Below, piece by piece: positions 32,470 through 41,521 of a DNA stretch of 64,000 bases. Origin of the DNA: Gluconacetobacter johannae (GTDB lineage Bacteria > Pseudomonadota > Alphaproteobacteria > Acetobacterales > Acetobacteraceae); NCBI RefSeq assembly GCF_025994435.1, contig NZ_BAQK01000050.1, positions 62,001-126,000 of the forward strand. Reading direction: 5' to 3'. A model generated the notes under the pieces. It was given only the letters and a program-made list of their open reading frames with translations, made no database searches and had not been told where the DNA came from. Every line of letters starts with the position of its first letter. The first letter of the stretch is position 1. The translations under genes were made by a program, and so were the position numbers.

Positions 32470-35400
32470 TCAAGATTGCCCGGCGTCCGGCCCCTCGGCG
32501 CCGGGCGCATGACGCTCCAGCAGCGAATCGGGCAGGATCGTAATCCGGACATCCTCGGTCCAGACCAGCGTGCACCGAACCGGCCGATCCGGATAGAGGG
32601 CCGTCAACAGGGCGCGGTACGACGCCATCTGCCGCAGATACAGCACCGGCGTCGCCGCGACGTCGGCGGGCGGCAGGCGGTTGGTCTTGAAATCGCACAG
32701 CCACACGGCGTCGGGCCGGACGACCATGCGGTCGACCTGCCCCACGATCACCGACCCGCCGGCCACGCCGGCCAGCGGCTGTTCCGAGCGGCTGCCCGGA
32801 CCGAACAGCGGCGCGATCCGCGGATCGTCCATCACCGCCAGAACCTGCGTCACGATCCGGTCCTGGTCCGCCCGCTCCAGCGCGTTGCCCGGCCGCGCCA
32901 GCCAGTCGCGCGCCACCTCGGCACGGCGCACCGCCGGCAGGTCGGGCAGATATTGCAGCAGCGCATGGACAAGCTGCCCCCGGCGCAGGGCCTGCTCGCG
33001 CGCGGCCGGCCGGCGCGCGCCCACCACCGCCAGGGGCGAGCGGACGGCGGGCTGCGGCCCCAGGGGCGCGTCATCGGGCCGGCTGGGCACCAGCGGACGC
33101 AGCAGCGGGGATTCCGGCGCCGGGGACCGGGCGACCCAGTCCGGCGCGCGCCCCATCCAGTCCGGCAGATCGACCGGGGCCGCATCGCCCCGCACCGTCG
33201 GGCGTTCGCTGGACGGCGCCGACGCGGCCTCCTCCAGCACCAGGCGGGTGCCGGCCCAGCCCAGGTCGAAGGGCCGTTCCTCGGCCCCCGCGTGCTCGAA
33301 ACCGGCGCGACAGAGCGCGTACCAGCTATCGTCCGCCACGGTGCGTTTCTGTTGCCAGCCGCAGATCACCAGCCGGTCGCTGGCCCGGGTCAGCGCGACA
33401 TAGAGCAGGCGGTTATATTCCTCGATCGCCGCCGCGCGGATGGTCTGCTGCAATCCCCGCGTGGCGCCCGTCGCCATTTCGGCGCGCGGCACCCACAGCG
33501 GCAGGTCCAGTCCGCTGTCTTCGTCCCGCGCCCAGACCACGCCACCGTCGAACTTCGCCACGCCCACCGTGTCGGGCAGGATCACCAGCCGCGCCTGCAA
33601 CCCCTTGGCGCCATGGGCGGTCATGACGCGCACCATGTCGGCGGCGGCGTCGGGTTCGCGCTTCACCGTTTCGGCCGACGCCCGCAGCCAGTGCAGGAAG
33701 CCCTGCAACGACGCCGGATGCAGCGATTCATAGCGCAGGGCCGCCGACAGCAGCTCGTCCACCGGCTCGGCGGCCTCGGGGCCCAGCCGGGCCAACAGGC
33801 GCGCCCGGCCGCCCAGCGGCCCCAGCGCCTCGGACAGCAGGCCGTAGGGCGAGGCGTAATCGACATGCCGGAACAGGCGTCCCAGCATCGTCCAGGCCGC
33901 CCCCCAGTCCGCCCGCTCGCCATGCCGCTCGCGCAGCACGGCCCACAGCGGCCGCCCGCCGCGCCCGGCCGACAGCTCCATCAGGCTGTCGTCCGCCACG
34001 CCGCCCAACGGCGAGGTCAGGACGCAGGCCAGGGTCAAATCGTCCTGCGGCAACAGCAGCGCATCGCACAGGGCCATCAGGTCCTGCACCGCCACCTGGT
34101 CCACCAGCCCGGTGCGGACCAGCGTCGCCACCGGCACGTCCTGCGTCTTCAGGGCGCGGATCAGCGCCCGGACGAAATTCGACCGCTTCGGCACCAGCAC
34201 CAGGATGTCGCCCGGCGTCAGCGGGGCCTCGCCCGGCGCGGGGGCACGCCGCAGTTCGGCGACCACCCAGGCCGCCAGGCTGTCGGCCAGGCGCTGCGCC
34301 GCCGTGGACTGGCCCCCGTTCTCCAGCGGGGCGATCCATGGATTGGCGTCCTCAGCTCCGTCCTCGACCGGGGTCAGGGGCCAGAGCTCCACCCGGCCGC
34401 CCTGCCCCGGCCGGGCGGACAGATGGCCGGGCACGCCCGCCTCCCCCTCCACCAGTCCGCGCGCGGCGTCGGGCAGGGCAAAGACGCTGTCCACCAGTTT
34501 CAGGACCGGCGCGGTGGACCGAAAGGACACGGTCAGCGCCGGCTCCTTCCACGGGCAGCGCGCCTGTTCCACCCGCTGGCGGAACAGGTGCCGCCAGTGC
34601 CGGAAGGCCGCCGGGTCGGCGCCCTGGAACGAATAGATCGACTGCTTGTAATCGCCCACCGCGAACAGCGTGCGCGGCTGTGCCGCGGCATCGCGCGTGG
34701 CCTCGCCGGCGAAGAATTCGGACGTCAGCCCGCCCGCGATCGCCCATTGGTCGGGCGAGGTATCCTGCACCTCGTCCAGCAGCAGGTGGTCAATCCCGCC
34801 ATCGAGCTTGTACAGCACCCACGCCGCGCCCGGGTCCTTCAGCAGGTCCAGCGTCCGTTCGATCAGGTCGTCGTAATCGACCAGCCCGCGCCCGCGCTTG
34901 CGCTCGGCATAGCGGCGCAGCACCGGGGCCGCGACATCCAGCAGGGCGGCGCTGACGCGCAGGATGGCGATGGCCCGGCATTCCTCGTCCACCGCGATGA
35001 TGCGCGCGGCCTCGGCCAGCAGGGCATCGCCGATCTCGGGCCGGCTGTCGTCCAGCTTGGGGTTCAGGCCGCCGCGCTTGCGCGGCTCGCCGTCCTGCTT
35101 CACCAGGGCCGTGCGCCAGACGTCCCAGCGTGCGGCCCGCGCCTCGACCGGCAGGGCCAGCCAGTCCAGCATGACCCCGGCGGCCCGCCGCACGGTGGCC
35201 GCGCCCTGCTCCGCCACGATCCGCAGCATGTCGCGCAGGCCGTCCTCGTCCGGCACCTCGGCGCAGGCCGCGCGGCGCAGGGCTGCGGCGTCGCGCGTCC
35301 GCACCCCCAGCACCCGCATCAGGGCGGCATCCACCCCGGCACGGTCCCGCTCCATCGCCTGGATGACGGGCTGCACCTGCCGCAGCCGCGCCTGAAGGCC

Positions 35401-36000
35401 GCCGACCAGCCGGGCGAAATCCGCCGCGCCGATCTGCCCGGCGAGGATCGCGACCGCATCCCCGCCCGCGCCCACCACGGCCTCGACCGCCTCGCCCATC
35501 GCCATCCGGGCGTCCGTGTCCTCGACCAGCGTGAAATGCGGGCTGATCGCGGCTTCGACGGGGAAGCGGCGCAGCAGCGACTGGCAGAAGGCATGGATCG
35601 TGCCGATCCGCATACCGCCCGGCAGGTCCAGCACCCGGGCGAACAATTCCCGCGCCGCCTGCCGCGTGTCCGCACCCGGCGGAACCGACAGGCCGGCCAG
35701 TTCGCCGTCCAGCGCCGCGTCGGGCAGGGTCACCCATTTTCCCAGGCGATTCTGCAGGCGGATCGCCATTTCGGCCGCCGCCGCCTTGGTGAATGTCAGG
35801 CACTGGATCCGCGCGGGGTCCGACCCGGCCGCCAGCGTGCCGTCCGGCAACAGGCGCGGCAACATCAGGCGCAGCAGCCGGTCGATCAGCAGCTTGGTCT
35901 TGCCGCTGCCCGCCGAGGCCGAAACGAAGACCGAGGCCTCGGGGTCCGAGGCCTCGGCCTGGCGGGTGTTGGCCAGTTCGATGGCGTCGCGCGGGCTCAT
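32470..36000 (-). CDS. addA: AddA, double-strand-break repair helicase-nuclease subunit
   Basis: AddA (1176 residues) is the UvrD-like 3'-5' helicase and nuclease of the AddAB complex, which resects double-strand breaks for RecA loading. Visible are Walker A SASAGSGKTKLLIDR (about 27-41), Walker B LLLDEVQDTSPDQ (about 402-414), the motif VMTAHGAKGLQARLVILPD (about 791-809) and a C-terminal RecB-type nuclease domain with DFKTNRLP (about 1112-1119). The ATG overlaps the addB stop (ATGA, 35997-36000). The length is typical for alphaproteobacteria. Confidence 0.96.
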   Translation of the reverse strand: MSPRDAIELANTRQAEASDPEASVFVSASAGSGKTKLLIDRLLRLMLPRLLPDGTLAAGSDPARIQCLTFTKAAAAEMAIRLQNRLGKWVTLPDAALDGELAGLSVPPGADTRQAARELFARVLDLPGGMRIGTIHAFCQSLLRRFPVEAAISPHFTLVEDTDARMAMGEAVEAVVGAGGDAVAILAGQIGAADFARLVGGLQARLRQVQPVIQAMERDRAGVDAALMRVLGVRTRDAAALRRAACAEVPDEDGLRDMLRIVAEQGAATVRRAAGVMLDWLALPVEARAARWDVWRTALVKQDGEPRKRGGLNPKLDDSRPEIGDALLAEAARIIAVDEECRAIAILRVSAALLDVAAPVLRRYAERKRGRGLVDYDDLIERTLDLLKDPGAAWVLYKLDGGIDHLLLDEVQDTSPDQWAIAGGLTSEFFAGEATRDAAAQPRTLFAVGDYKQSIYSFQGADPAAFRHWRHLFRQRVEQARCPWKEPALTVSFRSTAPVLKLVDSVFALPDAARGLVEGEAGVPGHLSARPGQGGRVELWPLTPVEDGAEDANPWIAPLENGGQSTAAQRLADSLAAWVVAELRRAPAPGEAPLTPGDILVLVPKRSNFVRALIRALKTQDVPVATLVRTGLVDQVAVQDLMALCDALLLPQDDLTLACVLTSPLGGVADDSLMELSAGRGGRPLWAVLRERHGERADWGAAWTMLGRLFRHVDYASPYGLLSEALGPLGGRARLLARLGPEAAEPVDELLSAALRYESLHPASLQGFLHWLRASAETVKREPDAAADMVRVMTAHGAKGLQARLVILPDTVGVAKFDGGVVWARDEDSGLDLPLWVPRAEMATGATRGLQQTIRAAAIEEYNRLLYVALTRASDRLVICGWQQKRTVADDSWYALCRAGFEHAGAEERPFDLGWAGTRLVLEEAASAPSSERPTVRGDAAPVDLPDWMGRAPDWVARSPAPESPLLRPLVPSRPDDAPLGPQPAVRSPLAVVGARRPAAREQALRRGQLVHALLQYLPDLPAVRRAEVARDWLARPGNALERADQDRIVTQVLAVMDDPRIAPLFGPGSRSEQPLAGVAGGSVIVGQVDRMVVRPDAVWLCDFKTNRLPPADVAATPVLYLRQMASYRALLTALYPDRPVRCTLVWTEDVRITILPDSLLERHAPGAEGPDAGQS

Positions 36001-39000
36001 GCCCCGCCCTCGTCGCGGGCGGCGCTCCATTCCGCGACGCGGGCCAGTTGCGCGTAATCGGCGAAACGCGGCCCCTCGTCGGGATACGGATGGGACAGGT
36101 ACGGCTGCTCCACCTCGTCATAGGTCGCGATCAGGCCGCGCAGGTTCAGCCAGCAGGCGGCGACCAGATCGGCCAGTTCCTCGCCCGACGCCACCGGCAG
36201 CGCCTCGCCGGGTTCGTACCCGCCGGTCAGCCGCCAATAGATCAGTTCCCCGGCCCGGCCCGTAAGCTCCGGCCCGAACCCGCCGCGTTCCATCATCGCC
36301 GCCTCCAGCACCAGTTGCGACGACCAGCCGGCGATGACGCTCCTGCGCCGGGGCAGGGTGCCGGTCTTGTAATCGAACAGGGCCAGTCGCCCCTGCCGGT
36401 CCAGGTCCACCCGGTCCGCCCGGCCCTGCAAGGTGAAGTCGCCCCCGGCGAAACCCTTCAGCACCACGCGCCCCTTCTGTTCGGTCCGCACCAGTTCGGG
36501 GGGGCCGTCGGCGCGACGCGCGGCTTCCTCGCGCGCGACCCAGCCGGCGATGCGCGCCAGGCGCGGGGCCCACCATGCCGCCAGCGCCGGGCGCAGCCGC
36601 GCGTCGGCCAGCCGCATCAGGAACAGCCGCCGCAGCCCGTCCTCGGGGTCGCCGGCCCAGACCTCCGGCCCCATGGCGAACCAGCGATCCAGCGCGTCAT
36701 GGACGATGGTGCCGTAATCGGCGGCGTCCGCCGCTTCCTCCAGGTCCGGCAGGCGCCGCAATCCCAGGACCCGCCGCGCATAGATCGCATAGGGGTCGCG
36801 CATCCAGGTCTCGATCTCGGTGACCGCCAGGGCGCGGGGCCGCCAGGCGACAGGCGGGCACGGCCGGGGCGGCGCGACGGGCCGGGGCGCGCCCACCGGC
36901 CGGTCGAGGCGCGACAGCCACGACAGGGCCGGATGCGCCGGCACCGACTGCCCCCGCCCCGACAGGAACGCCTCCAGCCGGACCAGCCAGCGCGCCGGGA
37001 CGGCGGGCGCGCCCTCGCGCCGGCCGGGGACGGACAGCACCACCTGGGGCGCCGCGCAGGCGCAGGCGACGAAATCGTGCGCCGCCTGCCCGATCGCCCG
37101 CTCGGGCGAGGGCAGGCCGGCGCGCGCGCGCATCGGGCGGCTCATCCACGGGCCGGGATCGGTGGCGGGGGGCCAGGCGGTTTCGACCAGGCCGCCCAGC
37201 ACGACCTGCTCCACCGCCTGCAAACGGGCCTCCATCAGGCCCCAGATGAAGATGCGCGGATGCACCGCCGCCTCGTTCCGGCCACGCAAGGCCCGGCGCG
37301 ACCGCACCACCAGCCCGGCCATCGACGCGGCCAGCAGCCCGTCCAGCACGTCGGCGCGCTGCGGCGGCAAAATATTGCAGAACGCGATCAGCCCGGCCAG
37401 ATGCTGCCCCAGCGCGTTGCCTTCCTCGCCCGACCACAGCCGGTCGGCGCCCGTCCGATCCTCGGTTCCGGCCAGCGCCTCGGCGGCTTCCACCAGGCCG
37501 GCCAGCATGTCGGCAACCGGCATCGGCCCGCCATCGACGCAGGCCTGCAAGGGCGCCAGGGCGCGTTCCACGCGGTCGAGGAAGCCGGCCAGATCCTCCG
37601 GCGCGTCGGGCCGGTCGGCCAGCGCCCCGTGCGGGTCGTCGCGCCCGCGCGCCAGCGCGTCGCGCAGCCCGCCGATGCCGGGCCGGGGGGCCGGCCCGCG
37701 CAGCAGCACGCGCTCCAGCAGCCGGGCCGAGGCGCGGCAGGCCCCCGGCGACAGGCCGCACGCCGCCTGCGGGTGCTTCAGCAGCGACAGCAGCGCCACC
37801 GGCGACAGGCCGGCGGTGACCGCCCGCACGACCAGGCGCAGGAACGCCGCCTGCGGGGTCGCGCCCAGCGGTTCGCCCGCGCTGTCGTCGGCCACCACGC
37901 CCCAGCGCGCCAGTTCGACCGCCACGCGCCCGGCCAGCCCGCGGTCCGGCGTCACCAGCGCCGCGCGCCGGCCGGGCACGGCGATCGCCTGACGCAGCAC
38001 CAGCGCGATGGCCGCCGCTTCCTCCTGCTGGTCGGCGGCGCGCAGGATCGACAGGCCGATCAGGTCCACGGGCGCCGGGTCGTGCAGCCACGCGCCCAAT
38101 GCCGCCGCCGGCAGCAGCGCGCGGCCCAGCATGCCCCCCCGCCCCGCCGGACACTCCGGCGCGCCGCCGCCCGGCGAGTCGTCCCATACCCCCAGGGCCG
38201 CACGATCCTGCCCCAGATCGGCCAGCAACCGCGCCGTACCGGCCTGCGGATGTCCGTCCGGCAGGGCCGACCACACCGCGTCGTCCAGCGACAGATCGAC
38301 CCAGGGCAGCACCAGCCGCCCCGCCGGCATGTCCAGCACCGCGCCGAGCATCGCAGCGGTGGAGGGCATGGCGTCGGCGAAGCCCACGGCCCACACCCGT
38401 TCGTCCGCCGGCAGGGGGTCGGCGCGCCACCGCCGCGCCTGCCCGTGCAGCAGCGCCACCTGGCGCGCGACCGGGTTCATCACCCCCTGTTCCGCCAGCC
38501 AGGCCGGCCAGACGTCGGTGACGATGGACAGGAATTCCAGCGTCCGTTGCCAATGTTCGGCGAAATCGCCCTCGGCCGCCGCCGGCAGGCGCTCGGCCAG
38601 GTCGCATTCCGCCCACTCGGCTTCGTCCATCAGCGCGGCCAGCGCCTCGGCCAGCGGCCAGGCCTGGTCCACCGTCCGCACGTCGCCGAACGCATGGCCC
38701 ACTTGCAGGATCAGCCACGTCAGGGTGGTCAGGCGGCGCAGCGGCTCGACCGGCGGCGGCAGATCCAGGGCCTCCAGCCCCGACAGCGCCAGCCCGGCCT
38801 CATCCAGCGCGCCGATCGCGGCGATGCGCGGCAGCAGCAGGGCGCGCCCGTCGCTGCGGCGCAGGAAAGCCTCGGTCAACGCACGGGCGGCCCGACGGCT
38901 CGGCAGCAGGATCAGCCCCAGCCCGGTGCGCTGCGGGTCGTCCCCCACCTCGGCCATCCAGCGGGCCGCGACCTGATCCAGAAACGGGACATGAGGCGGG

Positions 39001-39020
39001 ATCGTGACCGCACGGGTCAT
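35997..39020 (-). CDS. addB: AddB, double-strand-break repair subunit
   Basis: AddB (1007 residues) is the alphaproteobacterial-type partner of AddA. It has an inactive-helicase-like N-terminal part (LLPSRRAARALTEAFLRRSD, about 37-56) and a C-terminal RecB-family nuclease domain with ALFDYKTGTLP (about 878-888), which contains the catalytic Asp-x-Lys. Four-base overlaps link it to murU upstream and addA downstream. The start at MTRAVTIPPH matches the ATGA junction; the frame stays open 32 codons upstream. Confidence 0.94.
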   Translation of the reverse strand: MTRAVTIPPHVPFLDQVAARWMAEVGDDPQRTGLGLILLPSRRAARALTEAFLRRSDGRALLLPRIAAIGALDEAGLALSGLEALDLPPPVEPLRRLTTLTWLILQVGHAFGDVRTVDQAWPLAEALAALMDEAEWAECDLAERLPAAAEGDFAEHWQRTLEFLSIVTDVWPAWLAEQGVMNPVARQVALLHGQARRWRADPLPADERVWAVGFADAMPSTAAMLGAVLDMPAGRLVLPWVDLSLDDAVWSALPDGHPQAGTARLLADLGQDRAALGVWDDSPGGGAPECPAGRGGMLGRALLPAAALGAWLHDPAPVDLIGLSILRAADQQEEAAAIALVLRQAIAVPGRRAALVTPDRGLAGRVAVELARWGVVADDSAGEPLGATPQAAFLRLVVRAVTAGLSPVALLSLLKHPQAACGLSPGACRASARLLERVLLRGPAPRPGIGGLRDALARGRDDPHGALADRPDAPEDLAGFLDRVERALAPLQACVDGGPMPVADMLAGLVEAAEALAGTEDRTGADRLWSGEEGNALGQHLAGLIAFCNILPPQRADVLDGLLAASMAGLVVRSRRALRGRNEAAVHPRIFIWGLMEARLQAVEQVVLGGLVETAWPPATDPGPWMSRPMRARAGLPSPERAIGQAAHDFVACACAAPQVVLSVPGRREGAPAVPARWLVRLEAFLSGRGQSVPAHPALSWLSRLDRPVGAPRPVAPPRPCPPVAWRPRALAVTEIETWMRDPYAIYARRVLGLRRLPDLEEAADAADYGTIVHDALDRWFAMGPEVWAGDPEDGLRRLFLMRLADARLRPALAAWWAPRLARIAGWVAREEAARRADGPPELVRTEQKGRVVLKGFAGGDFTLQGRADRVDLDRQGRLALFDYKTGTLPRRRSVIAGWSSQLVLEAAMMERGGFGPELTGRAGELIYWRLTGGYEPGEALPVASGEELADLVAACWLNLRGLIATYDEVEQPYLSHPYPDEGPRFADYAQLARVAEWSAARDEGGA

Positions 39021-39787
39021 ACGATCGCATCCCCGTTCGCCGCGTCCGGGTCGCGCGCGGCGCGCAGGGCGTGCGACGCGGCCTCCAGGTCCTGCGGGCG
39101 GGACAGGTGGCACCACAGCCCGTCATGCACGATGCCGGCCAGCCGCCCCCGCCCGATCGCCCGGTCCCACAGCGCGTTCATGTTGAAGCCCCCCGCCGGC
39201 GCATCCGCGAACAGGGCCGGCGTTGCGATCTGCACGCCCGCGAACACATAGGGCGTCAACGCCCCTTCGGCCGGCCGGCGCAGGATGCCGGCGGAGTCCA
39301 GCGTGAAATCCCCACGCCCGACCTCGCCCACCGCGCGGGTCACCCCCGCCAGCAGCAGCAGCGCGTCCATCCGTGCCGGATCGAAGGCCGCCGCCAGCCG
39401 CCGCAAGGCAGGAACCGGGCCGTTCAACCACAGCGAATCGCCGTTCAGCAGGAAAAACGGATCGGGGCCCAGATCCCCGTCGCGCAGCGCGGCGGCGGCG
39501 CTGCCCCCGGTTTCCAGCAACGCGTCCTCGCGCCGGATCGCGGCGCGCGGACCGGACCCGGCGGCCGCGCGGGCGTCCAGCACCGCCGCCACGCGGTCGG
39601 CCTGCCAGAACGCATTGACCACGACGTCGCGCACGCCCGCGTTGTCCAGCCGGTCCAGCACATGGTCTAAAATGCTGCGCCCATCGACCAGCAGCAGCGG
39701 CTTGGCCGTATTCTCGGTCAGCGGACGCATCCGGCCACCCACCCCGGCGGCGAAGACCATGGCGCGGTCGGGTACGGGCACGCTCAT
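39017..39787 (-). CDS. MurU-like sugar-1-phosphate nucleotidyltransferase
   Basis: This 256-residue protein opens MSVPVPDRAMVFAAGVGGRM and continues RPLTENTAKPLLLVDGRSI, the nucleotide-binding loop of sugar nucleotidyltransferases. The family includes MurU, which makes UDP-MurNAc from MurNAc-1-phosphate during peptidoglycan recycling. FFLLNGDSLWLNGP (about 115-128) has the metal-binding aspartate. AAGGAG supports the start. It overlaps tsaE and addB by 4 bp each. In related genomes an AmgK-type kinase gene usually lies between tsaE and murU; it is absent here. The substrate is therefore inferred only. Confidence 0.8.
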   Translation of the reverse strand: MSVPVPDRAMVFAAGVGGRMRPLTENTAKPLLLVDGRSILDHVLDRLDNAGVRDVVVNAFWQADRVAAVLDARAAAGSGPRAAIRREDALLETGGSAAAALRDGDLGPDPFFLLNGDSLWLNGPVPALRRLAAAFDPARMDALLLLAGVTRAVGEVGRGDFTLDSAGILRRPAEGALTPYVFAGVQIATPALFADAPAGGFNMNALWDRAIGRGRLAGIVHDGLWCHLSRPQDLEAASHALRAARDPDAANGDAIV

Positions 39788-40269
39788 CCGCCTTGACTCC
39801 TTTCGCCTCGGTCCGCCGCCAGCGCCGCCATCACGGGACGGCCGTCCCAGCCTTCCAGCACCGCCTGCCGCCCGCCATCGTCCATGACCCGCATCTCGAT
39901 CCGCAGGGCGTCCGGAGGGGTCAGTTCCGCCAGCCGATCGGGCCATTCCACCAGCACGATCCCCTCGCAGGCATCGTCCCAGCCCAGTTCGTGCAGCGCG
40001 TCGGGGCCGTCAAGGCGCCAGAGGTCGAAATGCGAAATGGTGCCGGACGGCGCGTCGTAGGCCTGCACCAGCGTATAGGACGGGCTGGGCACCTCCATGT
40101 CCGCATCATCGCAGGCGGCGCGCAGGAAGGCGCGGGAAAACACGGTCTTGCCCGCGCCCAGCACCCCCGACAGCAGGATGGCGTCCCCGGCCACGGACGC
40201 CCCGGCGACGGCGCGCGCCAGATCCTCGGTCGCCCCCTGGTCGGGCAACATGACGACAAGCGATTCCAT
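39784..40269 (-). CDS. tsaE: TsaE, tRNA threonylcarbamoyladenosine ATPase
   Basis: This 161-residue P-loop protein has LLSGVLGAGKTVFSRAFLRA (about 31-50) and PSPSYTLVQAYDAPSG (about 61-76), then HFDLWRL and EWPDRL. These are the TsaE (YjeE) signatures. It is the ATPase of the TsaBDE complex that makes t6A37 in ANN-decoding tRNAs. The start MESLVVMLPD was chosen as the first residue with similarity. Its end overlaps the murU-like gene by 4 bp. Confidence 0.93.
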   Translation of the reverse strand: MESLVVMLPDQGATEDLARAVAGASVAGDAILLSGVLGAGKTVFSRAFLRAACDDADMEVPSPSYTLVQAYDAPSGTISHFDLWRLDGPDALHELGWDDACEGIVLVEWPDRLAELTPPDALRIEMRVMDDGGRQAVLEGWDGRPVMAALAADRGERSQGG

Positions 40270-40385
40270 GCGGCCATTCTGCGCGCGGGGCCACCGCCCG
40301 CACAAGGGCCACGCTTGCGCTCGGCCCGCGCAGGCCGCACAACCCTTGCCCAGTATCGACCCGCCCAGGAATACGGATTTCGACC

Positions 40386-41411
40386 ATGACGGACGCCCCC
40401 TCCCTTTCGACCGATGTCGCCATCATCGGCGCCGGCCCCGCCGGCCTGTTCGCGGCGTTCGAATGCGGCATGCTGAAGCTGAACTGCGTGCTGCTGGACG
40501 CCCTGGACGAGGTCGGGGGCCAGTGCGCCGCCCTGTATCCCGAAAAGCCGATCTACGATATTCCCGCCCATCCGGCGATCGAGGGCGCGGCCCTGGTCGA
40601 GGCGCTGGACCGGCAGATCGCCCCCTTCGACGTGCCGCGCCTGCTGGGCCGGCGGGTGGAGCGCCTGACCGGCCACCGGGGCGATTTCGTGCTGGGCACC
40701 GATCGCGGCGACACCATCCGCGCCCGCGCCGTCATCGTCGCCGCCGGGGCCGGGGCATTCGGCCCCAACCGCCCGCCGCTGGCCGGGCTGGACGGGTTCG
40801 AGGCCACGGGCGCGGTCCAGTATTACGTGCGCCGCCGCGCCGATTTCGCCGGCGCGCGCATCGTGATCGCCGGCGGCGGCGATTCCGCCATCGACTGGGC
40901 GCTGTCGCTGAAGGACATCGCCGAGAAGATCTGGCTGGTACACCGCCGCGACCGCTTCCGCGCCGCCCCCGAAAGCCTGCGCCAACTGGACGAGGCCGTG
41001 GCCGCCGGCCTGATCGAAAAGGTCGTTCCCTACCAGTTGCACGGCCTGCACGGCGCCGACGGCGCGCTGGAGGGGGTGGAAGTCGCGACCCTGGACGGCG
41101 ACACCCGCATCCTGCCGGGCAACCGCCTGCTGCCGTTCTTCGGCCTGTCGACCGACCTCGGCCCCATCGCGCAATGGGGGATGGATTCCGTACGCAGCAC
41201 CATCCCCGTCGTGCCCTCGACCTGCGAAACCAGCCTGCCGGGCGTGTTCGCCGTGGGCGACGTGGCGACCTATCCCGGCAAGCTGAAGCTGATCCTGCAA
41301 GGCTTCAGCGAGGGCGCGATGGCCGCCCATGCGATCCACCCGATCGTGCGGCCCGACACCGCGCTGCATTTCGAATATTCCACCAGCAAGGGCGTGCCCG
41401 ACCGGGCGTAA
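40386..41411 (+). CDS. Ferredoxin/flavodoxin-NADP+ reductase, thioredoxin-reductase type
   Basis: This 341-residue flavoprotein is a TrxR-like ferredoxin-NADP reductase. It has an N-terminal FAD motif IIGAGPAGLFAAFECG (about 13-28), an NADP-binding VIAGGGDSAIDWALSL (about 159-174), and GVFAVGDVATYPGKLKLILQG near the end. The CxxC disulfide of true thioredoxin reductases is absent. It exchanges electrons between NADPH and ferredoxins and could therefore connect to nitrogenase electron supply, although no nif-type promoter was seen. It is divergent from tsaE. Confidence 0.9.
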   Translation: MTDAPSLSTDVAIIGAGPAGLFAAFECGMLKLNCVLLDALDEVGGQCAALYPEKPIYDIPAHPAIEGAALVEALDRQIAPFDVPRLLGRRVERLTGHRGDFVLGTDRGDTIRARAVIVAAGAGAFGPNRPPLAGLDGFEATGAVQYYVRRRADFAGARIVIAGGGDSAIDWALSLKDIAEKIWLVHRRDRFRAAPESLRQLDEAVAAGLIEKVVPYQLHGLHGADGALEGVEVATLDGDTRILPGNRLLPFFGLSTDLGPIAQWGMDSVRSTIPVVPSTCETSLPGVFAVGDVATYPGKLKLILQGFSEGAMAAHAIHPIVRPDTALHFEYSTSKGVPDRA

Positions 41412-41521
41412 GGACTCCAACCCGGCATGCGGGCTCGTTCTGTATCCGGATCGTCCCTGCGGGGTGGCGTCGCCTCGCGCTCCTGTTATAGCATGGCGCC
41501 CTCTCCCTTTCGGAGGCCGCG

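Noticed and set aside
32476..39251. Very long open frames on the plus strand opposite addA and addB
   Set aside because: They are antisense shadows caused by high GC content. Their translations are Arg/Pro/His/Gln-rich without domains, whereas the minus strand encodes clear AddA and AddB.
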